Shown: positions 11,052 to 22,300 of the stretch, piece by piece
Numbering within the stretch: the stretch's first letter is position 1
How the letters are laid out: each line of letters begins with the position of its first letter
DNA from: Spizellomyces punctatus DAOM BR117
Taxonomy: Eukaryota > Chytridiomycota > Chytridiomycetes > Spizellomycetales > Spizellomycetaceae
Reading direction: 5' to 3'
NCBI RefSeq assembly: GCF_000182565.1
Contig: NW_015971543.1
Coordinates: 1-64,000 of the forward strand
DNA: 64,000 nucleotides
The notes under the pieces: model-generated
Told to the model about the DNA's origin: nothing
The model's input: only the letters and a program-made list of their open reading frames with translations
Database searches by the model: none
Program-made: the position numbers and the translations under genes

Positions 11052-12100
11052 ATCGCGATCGTTGTTCACTTATCGCCAGGTACTCTTACTTACCAACGGG
11101 TACGCAGGCAGTAACCCTATGGAAACTGATACGCTGCTTTGCCGGAAGGGCGTGTTTGGTTGATGGCAGGGGTGGCTGTCCGTGCCAAAGGGTTTGAAGT
11201 GCAACGGGCGCGGACATTGCTCCCAATGCACAACGATTGCCGCTCGAAACGTTTGATGGCTTAGTCGCGTTAAATGAAGTAACCACGTGCCTTGAAAACG
11301 CAGTTAGTTTATTTGTATTTCCAGAGGGTTTACGACAGCACATTGTGAAGCCAGATTTTGGCAACTATGGAATATCAGATGTACGCTGTGTGTTGGTAAT
11401 CGAGGAATTGTGTTGAGGGGAGCGGAGATCATTTGGAGCATTTCCTTGATTGCGGGTGACGTATGAAAAGATTCTATAATCATCATTGGAATGCCTTGCA
11501 CATGATATAGTAATACAGCCGTCTTTTACGTCCCCCACAGCTCAAAATCCACCGCTCACATGCAGGGAAGGGGGCATTAAACCTGTGGCAAAAGAGAACG
11601 CCTTTGCGCGTGCCTGGTCTCCGTAAATGTCCGAACGAGAAGCACGGAACTTTGTCAGATTGCGCCGTCGCCGCTGGTGGACAAGTCCTTTTTTAGTTTT
11701 TATAGCGCGCTGACGGGGACTCTTTCCATGTGAGTGTGCGACAGGCTAAAGCGTGCACCGAGTGTGACAGTGCGACCTGGTGGAGTTTGGTGCGTAGGTA
11801 ATCACCGACGCGTGAGCTGCACGGTCCCGGTTGTTTCCGCTTACCTCCGCTTTCAGTGCCCTCGCGTGATCGTTTTCCTGCTGTTTTCGTAGTGGTGGAA
11901 GGCTTTCCAACCTGCCAATCTCCAACAACTTGCGCAAGGGAGCGGACCGTGGAGGAAAAAGGGAAAAGAATTTGACCAGAAAGCATTCGTCTGGCGTCAT
12001 TCTTCCTTTGGGGGGATCCAAAAGTGACAGACAATTTTCAGTTCGGCGATATCATTGCCACCAGAGCCCAACAGCAACAACAGCAACAACTAGACCGGTT
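11052..12100. promoter_or_regulatory. shared divergent upstream region
   Basis: This kilobase separates the divergently transcribed coiled-coil and bHLH genes and must hold both promoters. A CACGTG E-box lies at 11284-11289, about 230 bases upstream of the coiled-coil ATG. The part next to the bHLH start is rich in CAA/CAG triplets (12070-12092). No convincing coding sequence is seen. Confidence 0.4.
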
Positions 12101-13156
12101 ATGAAGGTCTCTTACGCTCCCGTCCTCTCCACAATGCCCTTGATAGAGACATTTAGGGCTCAGAGCGCCCCAGACTTCAAATCCCTCTCCTTGACTGCCA
12201 GAGCTAGAGACAGCCCCTCCATACCTGCCGCCATCCCAAACACACCATCTGACCGCCCTCTTTTGCGGCGAGCTTCCGCTATGGACGTTGACTCTCCGCT
12301 GAGTGGAAACCCGTCAGCCACGTCATCATCCCCTCGGACGGCTCAAAGGAGCCAAAGAGGCAGCACGACTAGAGCAGTTCGACGTCCATCTCGGAACGGA
12401 CATGAAGGCTCTGATGATGAAATGGAAGGTGGCGAATTGCGGGACAATCTTCGTCGTGTCGCTCATTCAGCAGTGGAAAAGCGGAGACGGGAAAAGATAA
12501 AGGATAAAGTCGCCCTCCTCCGGTCTCTAGTACCGACTTGCGCAATGCAACCAAATCTTCACAAACTGACTGTCCTTGAACACACCATTGACTATATCTA
12601 CTACCTGAGAAAGGTCGTATACAAACTCGTGGCGGAGCGAGAACGGATTCGAAGGGCTGGACCACCTCCAACTGCGCAAGGTCCTGGAATGTCCAGTGGC
12701 GCTCAACAGCATAATCACATTCCTACCGCAATAGCCCATCCACGTCTCCATCATGCTCGCTATATGCAATTTGATGTTGATATTGACGACTTGGATCTCC
12801 ACTTACTCTTCCCTCCGACCGATCCTGCTATGAATTACGCTGCGCATCACCCTGTCCCTCCCCAACCCACACAGTACATATCTCGCCATTCTGTGAATCC
12901 ATCCAACGCCGTGCAAGAAATACCCGTATACACATCTACCCACCGTGATCACATCGTGTACCAGCCGATGGGTTATTCAGCACCAGCTTCATGGCCTCTT
13001 CGACAACCGAGAAGACTATCTGCTGATTCAACAGTGTCATCAACAACTCCCAGTCCTGTATATTCGCCATCCACAATGTCTACAACTACAATGCCAGCTA
13101 GACCTGAGCCTAAAAAGGAGACGAGTCCAATGAGGGTTGATAACTTACTCTGCTGA
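12101..13156 (+). CDS. basic helix-loop-helix transcription factor
   Basis: Nuclear DNA-binding protein, 351 residues from the ATG at 12101. The frame is open 57 codons further upstream to an ATG at 11930, but that stretch reads like leader sequence, so I prefer 12101. The bHLH domain is at about residues 119-172. Its basic segment has HSAVEKRRR with the His-Glu-Arg triad (positions 5, 9, 13), which in this family predicts CACGTG-type E-box binding. Helix 1 (KIKDKVALLRSLV), a loop and helix 2 (KLTVLEHTIDYIYYLRKVV) follow. The N-terminal third is Ser/Pro/Arg-rich. The C-terminal half is His/Pro/Ser/Thr-rich and probably disordered activation sequence. No leucine zipper is evident. I cannot assign it to a named fungal regulator (Ino4, Cbf1 and Rtg3 are relatives at family level only). 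No intron. Confidence 0.88.
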   Translation: MKVSYAPVLSTMPLIETFRAQSAPDFKSLSLTARARDSPSIPAAIPNTPSDRPLLRRASAMDVDSPLSGNPSATSSSPRTAQRSQRGSTTRAVRRPSRNGHEGSDDEMEGGELRDNLRRVAHSAVEKRRREKIKDKVALLRSLVPTCAMQPNLHKLTVLEHTIDYIYYLRKVVYKLVAERERIRRAGPPPTAQGPGMSSGAQQHNHIPTAIAHPRLHHARYMQFDVDIDDLDLHLLFPPTDPAMNYAAHHPVPPQPTQYISRHSVNPSNAVQEIPVYTSTHRDHIVYQPMGYSAPASWPLRQPRRLSADSTVSSTTPSPVYSPSTMSTTTMPARPEPKKETSPMRVDNLLC

Positions 13157-13791
13157 TAGATGGGAAGAACTTAGAGATGGGCAAGTAGCATAATTTCCGT
13201 AGATATCAAAGTTTTATAGGTGTATATAGTTCGCTCATGTTCGGTTTCCGTCTTTTCTTTTCTCCATGCTCACTTTCAGTGCAAATTATATTGGATTACA
13301 TTGGTTCGGTTTCTTGTGAGAGATTTGCATATGAATTTACGTCTCGTGAACTTCAGCACTTGTCTCATAGCCATGCCTACACTATCACACATGTACAAAC
13401 GTTGATCCCCAGACCAGAATCTCTTGTTCCCCATGATACCCGTTCATCGTAGACATTCCGCGACAAAGGCGGGATGGATGATGAAGAACCTTGCAGAATA
13501 GCATCTCTGTGACGACGTCATCTGCTTGCTCACTACCTCAATTCGAGTGGTATGTCGTAATTATAATCTTCAAGCAAGCCAATGCTAGAGCAGCCCACGG
13601 CATTTTGCAGAAATGCAGAAAATGACTGTCACTTTTTGCTTAAAAAAATGCGCAAACAAAATGGCAATTCTACTCCCACTTTCTAATGAATAATGGTATA
13701 TTTTAATGACGCATATACTACCTGGATAGACTGCAAGCTGCCCAGAAAACAAAACTTATGTATAACTGGCCCACAATGTCCGTCCCGCTGT
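13157..13791. other. intergenic
   Basis: AT-rich spacer between convergent genes, presumably holding both 3' UTRs. Nothing else recognised. Confidence 0.4.
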
Positions 13792-14268
13792 CTATTTAGT
13801 GTGCTCCTCGCTCTCATCCTCCTCTACGACCACACCACAAGATGACACAGCGTTACATCGTGGAGTCAACATGCTGGCGCTTCTTTGCCGTCCACGACCG
13901 GACGTCTTCACACCACCCCGCTTTATAGAAATCATACGCCTTTGCAACACGGTTTTGATCAGTACCGAAGGTGAGGTAATTGGTTGCAAAGTGGCGGGGG
14001 ACGTCGGTATCCCCGTAGTGCGTTCAGGTTGTCGAGAAGAGATCAGCGTGTCGGGCGCCGAAGGCCACGATTTCGGTCGCTCCTTTGCTACCGAGCTGCC
14101 ATGATGAATCTGACGGGGAACTGGGATAGCTTTATCGGGATGCGAGGGTAAGGGCAAAATACCGTATGTTTGAAGAATGGCGATTTCGAGAGGTGACTTT
14201 GATGTGGTATCTGTAACAGGCTGTTCTGGTGTAGTAGGCGTTTGAAAGTCCTCGATGTACATGCACAT
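13792..14268 (-). CDS. hypothetical protein, 158 residues
   Basis: Open frame from ATG 14268 (Met-Cys-Met-Tyr-Ile-Glu) to a stop at 13792. The product is Pro/Thr/Ser-rich with a basic C-terminal third (RGRQRSASML) and an acidic end (VVVEEDESEEHTK). No domain, signal peptide or membrane segment is recognisable. A TATAG directly before the ATG could be a splice acceptor, so a 5' exon may have been missed. The codon pattern is plausible, but the call rests on openness alone. Confidence 0.4.
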   Translation of the reverse strand: MCMYIEDFQTPTTPEQPVTDTTSKSPLEIAILQTYGILPLPSHPDKAIPVPRQIHHGSSVAKERPKSWPSAPDTLISSRQPERTTGIPTSPATLQPITSPSVLIKTVLQRRMISIKRGGVKTSGRGRQRSASMLTPRCNAVSSCGVVVEEDESEEHTK

Positions 14269-15748
14269 CTATAGTGTGCGGGATACTCTGGCTATGGGTG
14301 ATTCTCTGGAGGTTGCGACCTGTAAAAGCTGTGGTTCAGCCTTGTTTTTTTAATAAGGGATAGTAAGGTGGCAGCAAAGGATATATACAAGATGAATATG
14401 CTATTCTATGCATAAAGATTCAAGCGATCGTGCGCAAACAACTTTGACATGCTTTGCCAAAGGAACTTGTCCGTTGGTTTCTGGATCTAGGGAGACCAGG
14501 TTGTCGGCAGGTCTAGAATCTGGTTACTATTGATAGTCTCCGCATAACCCCCAGCCCGCGTTCCGGGAATCCCTCCGAAGGAATGTTGGCGTATTGTTTG
14601 GGTCTATTCAAAAACGACTTTTCGGCATTTCACTCGAGTCCGAACATCCGCGGATTCTCGTCAACCCAAGTTTTTTTGATATCGGTTCTTCCTACCAGTC
14701 TCCATATCATAGCATCTACCGAAGCTAAAGAGCCCCGGATTGGCGAGCTACTATATTTGGATTGAAGAATGGCGTCAAACCCGATACTATTTCCCAAAAC
14801 CAGATATGAATCATATTGAATCGTGTGGTTAAGGGTAAAACCAAAAGGATTTAGACCAAATATCAAAAATTATCACGGTGTGAGAGGACCTGGATCGAAA
14901 TGTTTATGTCAATCATGTTCTCGTTGCCGATAAGCAGGACATGAGATGGATCCCCCATAAACAATACTCCACAGATCAGGAAAAAGTCCTTATGCCTTCT
15001 TAGTAACTGATAACGATTCGTTGTGGTGACCACAGTTACGTTTACATCCACATATTGCTACTCTGAAACTGGGAGAGATAACTTCCCGGTAAACATATCT
15101 ATTGCTGTTTGGAACATTTTCGAGTACGCATGTCCAGATTCGTTTCAAATAAGAGAATTCCCAAAATATGAATCAGCATGTGCTTGTCAAAAGAGTGTCC
15201 ATTAACAAACTGGGACATTTGTATGTCTCATGTGGGCCCAGCGTGCCATGTCCCGCAGTACGAGGACTCGGAGCCAGGTTTGGAATTCACAAAGGATATG
15301 AAATGTGTAACTAGCAATACTTGAAACTATGTATCGATTTTTCTCACTTCTTTTTTTCATATCAACGTAACTTCTCTTCAGTCATTAATGGTACTACGGG
15401 ACATATTCACGACGTCTACCAAGGTATTCTATCTAGATATTTTATAGCTACTACCACGACTTCCGACTGTGTGTCGTTCTCTTCCACTTGTAAAAAGTGT
15501 TCTAAATTCTAAAGGTGTAACGTCTCGCTGCACTTGTTTGCTCATCTATTCAAACATTTTACTTACAGACCATAACCCTCATAAAAACAAGTCATAAAGA
15601 AAGTATTTTGCAATGAAAAAAAAGCCATGCACCATGCACTTGTCAGCGCACGCTGCCCAATTCCCAGTAGCTCGGACCAAAAATAAACGTTCTAAAGAGT
15701 TGTGCACTGTATACGTTGTACCAGTTCCTGCAACAGTATTATGCAGCC
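14269..15748. other. intergenic region without recognisable gene
   Basis: About 1.5 kb, AT-leaning, with only short frames on either strand. A small perfect inverted repeat (TGTGGT-G-ACCACA) lies near 15020. No tRNA, transposase or protein motif recognised. Confidence 0.4.
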
Positions 15749-18139
15749 TTATGCATTTGAGGCATCGTTGGCAGCATTGGCCTCGTTGGCGAGAACATCA
15801 TCGGGGTTGGTGGTTGGATCAACCACTGCGTCAGGGATTACTTCGACGTCCACAGAACTCGCAGGTGCAGCAGGAGTGGGGGCAAGTCCACTGGGTGCTG
15901 CCGGCGGCGCAGCGGCAGCTGCTGTGATTCCTGTCAGCGGCCCCGGAGGTGCACCTGGAGCCTTGTTTGCGCCATTCTGGCATTCGGGAGGTACGTCGAA
16001 GCTGTTCTTGAAAGGGAACTGGTTGGTCGCTGTCGCTCCCAATCCACGCTTAGCGAAAGCCGTCATGAGAAGGCACATGTTATCCCCCTTTGTCAACGCC
16101 TTCTCGGCAGCGATAATGGCATCACGAGCCTGGATCATGTCCGGGTTGCAGGGCTGAAGTTTCAAGCCATCAACAACATACTGGATCATGAGTGCGTTAC
16201 CCTTTCCACTCTGTGGGCCGTCCTGGAAATTCTCGGTGAAGCCTTTTGCGTCTACCATGTTCCAATAGGCCTCAAACAACATGGTATTCCAAACGGTGCC
16301 GACCTGGTGAACTGCCGCGAATTTTGGATCGTTCAATGTCTCGTAGGTGAGAGAGTTTGTCTTCTGGTTTGTGCTGTAAGGGATACCACGGACACCCTTC
16401 GGGCTGCCTGTGACATATTGTCCCACGGGCTTATCAGTATTACGATTGTCCTTGGCGGTCATACCGAACGAGACACCAAGGAAGTCAGACCATCCCTCTC
16501 CCATCCCACCGGCCATTAAGGTATCAAGACAGTTGGAGTTGGCAGGCCCGCCCGTCAAACGCATTGAGACTCCGTGGGTAAGTTCGTGGATAGGGACATC
16601 GTTGTCAAGCGTACCGTCCCGGCTGGGCCTTGACGTGTCGAAAATAAACATGCGCATCACACCGACCTGTCCGTCGGGAGGAGTGGCAAAGTTCGCATTG
16701 TTGACACCAGATCCATCTTGCGCATTGGCCACGACGGGATCCCTCTCTTTACCCCCTTTACCCAGGTTGGTGGCCTGGAAATTGCCCGCAGCTTCGGTAA
16801 AACCGTACTTGTACATGGTGTCATGGAAGAAGTTTGAAAGGAAGAACATGTTCGTGACGGATGCGTCCGTGTACGTTGTAGGTTCTTTACTGAGATCCAC
16901 TGGGAAATCAAAGTTGAAGTCGAGGGCGATAGGACGCTTGTTATTGAGTGGGTTTTTAGCGTTTTTGCGGTTCTCTTGTGCAACAACGTTGTTGCCTACG
17001 GTAGTGGGCAGGGAACCTGCACCATCTCCCACATCGTGCCAACCGAGGGGAGAAGAGGCTGGGTTGAAAGGATTGGCGATCAGGACCGGTGGTGTATCTT
17101 GTACGTTCTTGGAGCCGAAGGGAAGAGCACGGTACTTTGTGTCGGGAATTGTAGCGTTGCCACCGGTTTGGCGTCGGCGGAGCTTGACAAGATCGTCCAT
17201 GAAAGTGGTATGGTCGACCGGCTCATTGTCAAATATTGAGCGTCTAGCTGTGGGAGCCTTGGCGGCGGGCGCCGGCGGGTCCCAGAAGTTGGCGGTCTGC
17301 CAGTTGGCTTTGCCAATCAGTGCGCCATCCTTGACGGAAACGTAAGCGACGTGCCTGTAAGAAAAGTATGATCCAGTTAACTTTGTCCAAATCGACTGTT
17401 CTTTTTCATTTGACAACATACCAAGCATCGGGTCTCTGGACACTCAAGCTCCAGACCTTCTCCAAGGAAGTTTGAGTCTGGTATAGTTTAAGGTCGGCCT
17501 TGATGGCCGAATCAGCAAAGGCAGCCCCGGTGATGCTAAAGGAACCATCCTCATTCTTCTTCTCCGTGAGTTGACTAGCAGTAGTGGGGAAGCCAAACGC
17601 CTTTGCATAGCCTTCAACAGCTTGAGCTGCAGAAATCTCTGGACCAGGAATTTGGTCACGTCGTTGCAGCTTGGTCACCGGAGCCCAGGCTTGGGATGCC
17701 ATGACTGGATTTCCAAACGAGTCCATATGAACATCAGCATTAGAATTGACAATCGTAAGTCCATCCACTTGCTGGGCAGCGTAGTAGTGATACAAGCCAT
17801 TATGGCTATCTTGATAGCTGTATTTGATGAATGAGCAACAATGCACTAGCAGGGACGGATTTGTAGAAACACCTACCCGCTCTGCATCGCACCGCCTGTC
17901 AAGTTGAACGTGTTGGACAGCCAGTTGCTTGCTGCACCGGCAAAGTCGGACGGTGCCAACGGCTTGGCGTCAAACTTTGGTGGAGCATTGCCATCAGGTT
18001 TCCAGGCGCTGGCGGGTGGCTGATAGTAACCGACTTCATTTCCTCGCCGAACAAAGTGGTCAACGGGATGCGCCAACGCAGTGGTAGCGAGGCCCAGTGC
18101 TAAATAAGCACCACTTCCAAGAAAACACTTGCGACCCAT
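15749..18139 (-). CDS. fungalysin, secreted zinc metallopeptidase (family M36)
   Basis: Extracellular zinc endopeptidase made as a preproenzyme, in three exons: 17877-18139, 17422-17817, 15749-17354 (GT-AG, phases agree; 754 residues). An N-terminal signal peptide (YLALGLATTALAHP) precedes an FTP-type propeptide (HNGLYHYYAAQQVDGLTIVN). The catalytic domain carries the zinc motif HELTHG at about residue 475 (16571-16588), with the third ligand in GMGEGWSDF. Further family blocks include YTDASVTNMFFLSNFFHD and the late NPDMIQARDAI. The C-terminus continues past the usual fungalysin end as a roughly 75-residue Ala/Pro-rich tail with a short acidic ending. Chytrids often have enlarged M36 families (established knowledge), used on host or substrate protein. 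Monocistronic, with an AT-rich upstream region. Confidence 0.93.
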
Positions 18140-19220
18140 CTTTCCAAGGTAAGAGCTTGGAAGTGTCGATGAGAGAACCTTTTCTGGGTAGAAGACTGTG
18201 TGTCTATGTGGGGGAGGCTGCTGAACAAAACAATGGGAGCGTTGAAAGAGTCCAGCTTAAGTACCAAAAACGACGGCTGGACGACGAGCGACAGAATGTT
18301 CAAGCTCTTGGAATAATTGGGGGAAAATGTGGAATGGGTACGAATAAATATGCAAGCCGGGGACTACGCTGTAAGGTTCCTCAACACACTTTTTCCACGC
18401 AAGCGTCTCCTAGGACCAAAACCAATCCGTTGTAATAAATGAAAACAGAAGTTGGTGCTGTTCCCGTTTCCGACAAGAACCTCCCCCCTCCCCCCCAAGC
18501 AAGAAAAATCGACAAAATCCACCACGTTTGAAGCATCGTTTGGAGCAAAACAATTCAGATCCCATAGGCAAAAGTAGTAACTCACTACTAATTTTGAAAC
18601 AGGAGTAGGTGAAACAACGCCGCCCCACAATGAACGCAGACGGCCGTTCGTCCGCTCGTCCGCTCTGCATTTGTGCTCTCCACTACTCGCTGTCTGTGGG
18701 AGAGGTCATCCACGACATGTAAATTTTCAACTTTTTAACAAGTGTGACTTGCATCATCGAAAATTCAACCTGTCCCATTTATTGAATACAAATAATTATT
18801 CATTCCCTTTCATAGTTCGCCTCCCAAATACAGTTAGTATTTTAGATTTCCAAAAGACTTTCATTTTTAAGTTTATACAATTTTCATCCATTGAAGGAGG
18901 CCTCGATCTACTTTAAATCAATGAGACTGCAGGTTCCACACTTAACATACATCTTGGGTCATTCCAAACAGAAGGCCGGGATCCACATGACTAATCACGT
19001 GCATCATGGTGATATTGACTCGAATAGTTGCATGATCAAAAATTTTATTAAGAACCAAAAGCCCAACAGCCCAACTGGAGAAAGATCGTAGCCCTACATG
19101 CTATAGCCTTCCCTAAACAGTATCCCTCCGCCCCCCTCAACCTCTCATCAAAATAACACAACAATAAAATCTTCAAACTAGTCGATTCTGGTATATACAA
19201 AGAAGGAAAACCAAATTACT
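18140..19220. other. intergenic, AT-rich
   Basis: Holds the fungalysin promoter on one side and the 3' flank of the Zn-cluster gene on the other. Contains a short C-rich tract (18483-18497) and a CACGTG at 18996-19001. No gene seen. Confidence 0.4.
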
Positions 19221-21045
19221 TCAAATAACATCAAGACGAACACGCTTAGCATCTGGCTCCAAAAGCCCTTCGCTGGGAACGCAAAATTCTGGAGGCGTTG
19301 GCGGAGAATACATGGGTGATGATGACAAGGTTCTTTCCACGCCATTGCTCTTGTGAGGTGGCAAAATCGAAACCACGGGCGGATAAAGACCATGGGTAGT
19401 CATGGACTTCGCAAAGCTGCCCCCATGCAGATATCCAGTCATTCGCTCCGCGGCGGCCGCAACCGGAAACGTCGTCACATTTAATGAACTCATTCGCGGA
19501 TATCCTGCTCCTGCTCCTCCACCTCCAACGCCTCCTCCAAACACATTGCCGTCTTTACCGTCGTGGGGTGGTTCAGCCACAGCTGACGGTACACCGGGTG
19601 TTGTGCTGTTGCCGTTGGTGGCTGCCATCGATACATTCGATGCAACACCGGATACTGGCACCGTCGCCGATGGCGCCGCTGTTGTTCCCAACGACGCAGA
19701 TTTCCGCTTTTTCGACCTCGCACTTGCTTCATCCTCCATTCGTCGGACTGTGTCGGAGATGGCAGCAAAGTCATCCAACGGATTGGGCTCTCGGACCTGC
19801 ACAATAGTAGGGGGCTCATACGACAGCGCGCTATATCCAGGGAGACCATAGTGCGAAAATCGAACCGATGAATACTCAAAGTCGTTTAGTGGTGAGCCGG
19901 ACAGCGAGTCGAGGCTTGATATGGCACCAAACGGATACATCGACCCATAAGCGCCGAGGGTCCCTGTGGCAGAGAAGCTCGTGCTTCCCAGGGTAGCTGC
20001 CAAATGATCGAATCTGATATTGCCAAATGGCGCAAATCCTTTCCGGTAAGCTTCCTGAACCAGGCACTGATGATCAAAGTGATGGTGGTCGTATTCATAT
20101 CTTTCTGGATCCGGTGATGAATCTAGTGAATCTGCGTCAACTCCTCGAGCACGATTGGCAATGATCTCGAGTGATCGTGCCGCTAGGACTTCAGGGTCAT
20201 CGATAGTTCCACTCTCATTCCCCGATGTCGCTTCGCGGGCATGGACCAGGACAGTGTTACAAATCCGCGATAGTATATCCAATTTCGACCATCCAGCCGC
20301 TGGCCCTAGTCCATCATCATGACCTTCAAGGCACGAGAGGGCACATAATCAGCACTCTGTTGACAATGGCGACAACACATGAACCTTACACACCATGATC
20401 AATGGATCCAGAACGTCCAGTTTCTGTTTGGCAAAGCAAGTTGAATGCAAAACATAACATTAGAATCCCGGGGGTCTGAGCACTGGATAGACTAATTCAA
20501 CTTACGTTTATAAGGCCCTCTCTTTACACCAACTGATCATGAATGGATCAAGCGTTAGAGAATGCATAATCTCGGCCACTTTACCCCACATCTGAATATT
20601 AACGTACCTCGCTGTCGCTCCTTACGGGCGGAATCTGCACATGTCTTTTCCAGACCAAACTTAATACAGCGGGAACAGGGACGGCCATTATCACACTTTT
20701 TACATGCTTTCTGGCAATTGACTGACAAAGAACAGCACAAGCGTCAGCATCATATATCTTCCACCACTGTCGACATTCACTTGCTAAAATGCACTGACCA
20801 CACGCCCGTTTTACTTGATTCCTCTTCCTCGGAAGATCTGTCTCGTTTTCCGGGTGTGCTGGAGTTGCACTGGTAGGAGATACGGCGGGGGTTGGAAGAC
20901 TAGTAGACGTTGGAGCTAGTTTAGACTGATCCAATGATGCTTTTGAACGCTCCGGGGACGCGGACCGGCTCGAGGGTGCCGTTGGTAGCTGTGTTAAGAA
21001 CGGAGTAGTAACGGGTGTAATAGGAGGAGAAGGATGTGTGTTCAT
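19221..21045 (-). CDS. Zn(II)2Cys6 transcription factor
   Basis: Fungal-type DNA-binding regulator, nuclear. Five exons: 20799-21045, 20608-20721, 20506-20532, 20394-20423, 19221-20323 (506 residues). The binuclear zinc cluster (residues about 82-110) is interrupted by intron 1. Across the splice it reads KRACVNCQKACKKCDNG, then RPCSRC and KFGLEKTC, fitting C-x2-C-x6-C-x5-C-x2-C-x8-C. A basic RKERQR segment and a KRGPYK block follow, encoded in part by 27- and 30-nt mini-exons. The remainder is Ser/Gly/Ala-rich with one more conserved-looking block (YRKGFAPFGNIRFDHLA) and a nuclear-localisation-like RSKKRK and KRVRLD. I recognise no fungal-specific middle homology region. The target pathway cannot be told from sequence. 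Intron 1 uses a GTCAGT donor; the frame across it supports the model. Confidence 0.85.
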
Positions 21046-22300
21046 GGTTCTTTCGAGATAAAAACTGGTCGATGGGGTGAGAGAGATACTGCAAAGGTCG
21101 CGGAATATATCAGAGGCTATTCAGCGAAAGGTATCCGGGTAAGCTCAGATGTGAGCAAGTCCCAGTGCATTCAATGGGTCCAGTCACCTTTGAATTGCAA
21201 CTGAGGCGTTGGCCAAGCTAAATTCCACCTGGCCAGGAGTTGCCGACACAGACGTGTAAGCTTAGGCAACCGGGTGCAAGGTTCGACGAGCGCAACAAAG
21301 GTAGATGAGATGCCGGAAGTGGTGACGTTGACGACAGATCCAACCTAAAAGGGTGTATCTGAGCTCGAGTGAAAGAGTCTCAAAGTGTGCTCCCGACAAG
21401 TCAAAAGTAGAATTCGTCGAATTGGTACGAGCAGTGCAAGAGGCGATGAGCCGACTCTGTCTCAACACTGTGCGCTGGACGGTTGGGAGGTTCTGCTTCC
21501 TCCCTTTCCCACGCCCCCTTTTCCGATGTGGCTTGGCAACCGCGTAATCAATCCGCCAATCAAACTGACCCTCAGGATTTGCAATCAAAACTCCGCGAGG
21601 GCATCCTCACAACCCCGATTTTATCCTTGACTGGATGCGCCTTGGGTCTGTTTTGACTTACGCTTAATTCTCCAGTTTTACGGAACTGTTGCCTTGACCT
21701 TAAATTACTATCAAGAAAGCGTAAATGGCACTCCCCATGATTCCAACATTCCAACAGCATTCATAGGACGTGCAAATATTAGTCTGATCGTATAGGTGAT
21801 CAAACTCTCGATTCCATCCTAACACTAGTTCACTGTCGAGTTTGAAAATTATCAAATATACGCATGTGGATGTTAGATGACGGTTCTGATGATTTCCGGC
21901 ATTCTCTAACTTTCTTCTCTACATCGTTGTAACCACAAGAGTGCTTGCTCCAGGGCACTATACCACATTCTCCCTGGATCTCTCTGCAACTCCTATCGAC
22001 GTATTCACCGTTCAAGCATGGCAGAGACATAGCAGCGCATCGGCTAACCAGGTTTTATGCTATGGCGTACCACCATAGTTGAAATGAATGCAACCGCAAC
22101 AGGCCAGTTCAAACCGCTGCTATGTTTAAACGGTGGATACATCGATACGACTACAAGTCGTAGCCTGGCAAATCCTGTGTGTGTGGTTTATTCGTACAAC
22201 GAGGACGAGCACGTGACGGGCGCGACTTACGTGATCATGACCATGGCAACAAATAGCACTCGAACAACATGGAGGACTGGTACCTGCTAGCTGCTTGACA
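21046..22300. other. divergent intergenic region
   Basis: About 1.25 kb between the divergent Zn-cluster and THADA genes, containing both promoters. A CACGTG sits at 22210-22215, about 90 bases upstream of the THADA ATG. An imperfect long inverted repeat is annotated separately. No convincing coding sequence. Confidence 0.4.
21994..22147. repeat. imperfect inverted repeat, 31-nt arms
   Basis: The left arm (21994-22024) reads on the minus strand as ctgccatgcttgaacggtga and onward. The right arm (22117-22147) reads on plus as ctgctatgtttaaacggtgg and onward. The arms match at 26 of 31 positions and all five differences are transitions; the spacer is 92 bases. Both arms, read outward, encode a similar short peptide start (CLNGEYVD and CLNGGYID). 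Confidence 0.7.

Noticed and set aside
16410-17345. 311-codon frame on the plus strand across the fungalysin
   Set aside because: Antisense to a well-supported catalytic domain with clear motifs, and itself without motifs.
19402-19851. 149-codon plus-strand frame within the Zn-cluster gene
   Set aside because: Antisense shadow of the Ser/Gly/Ala-rich C-terminal exon.
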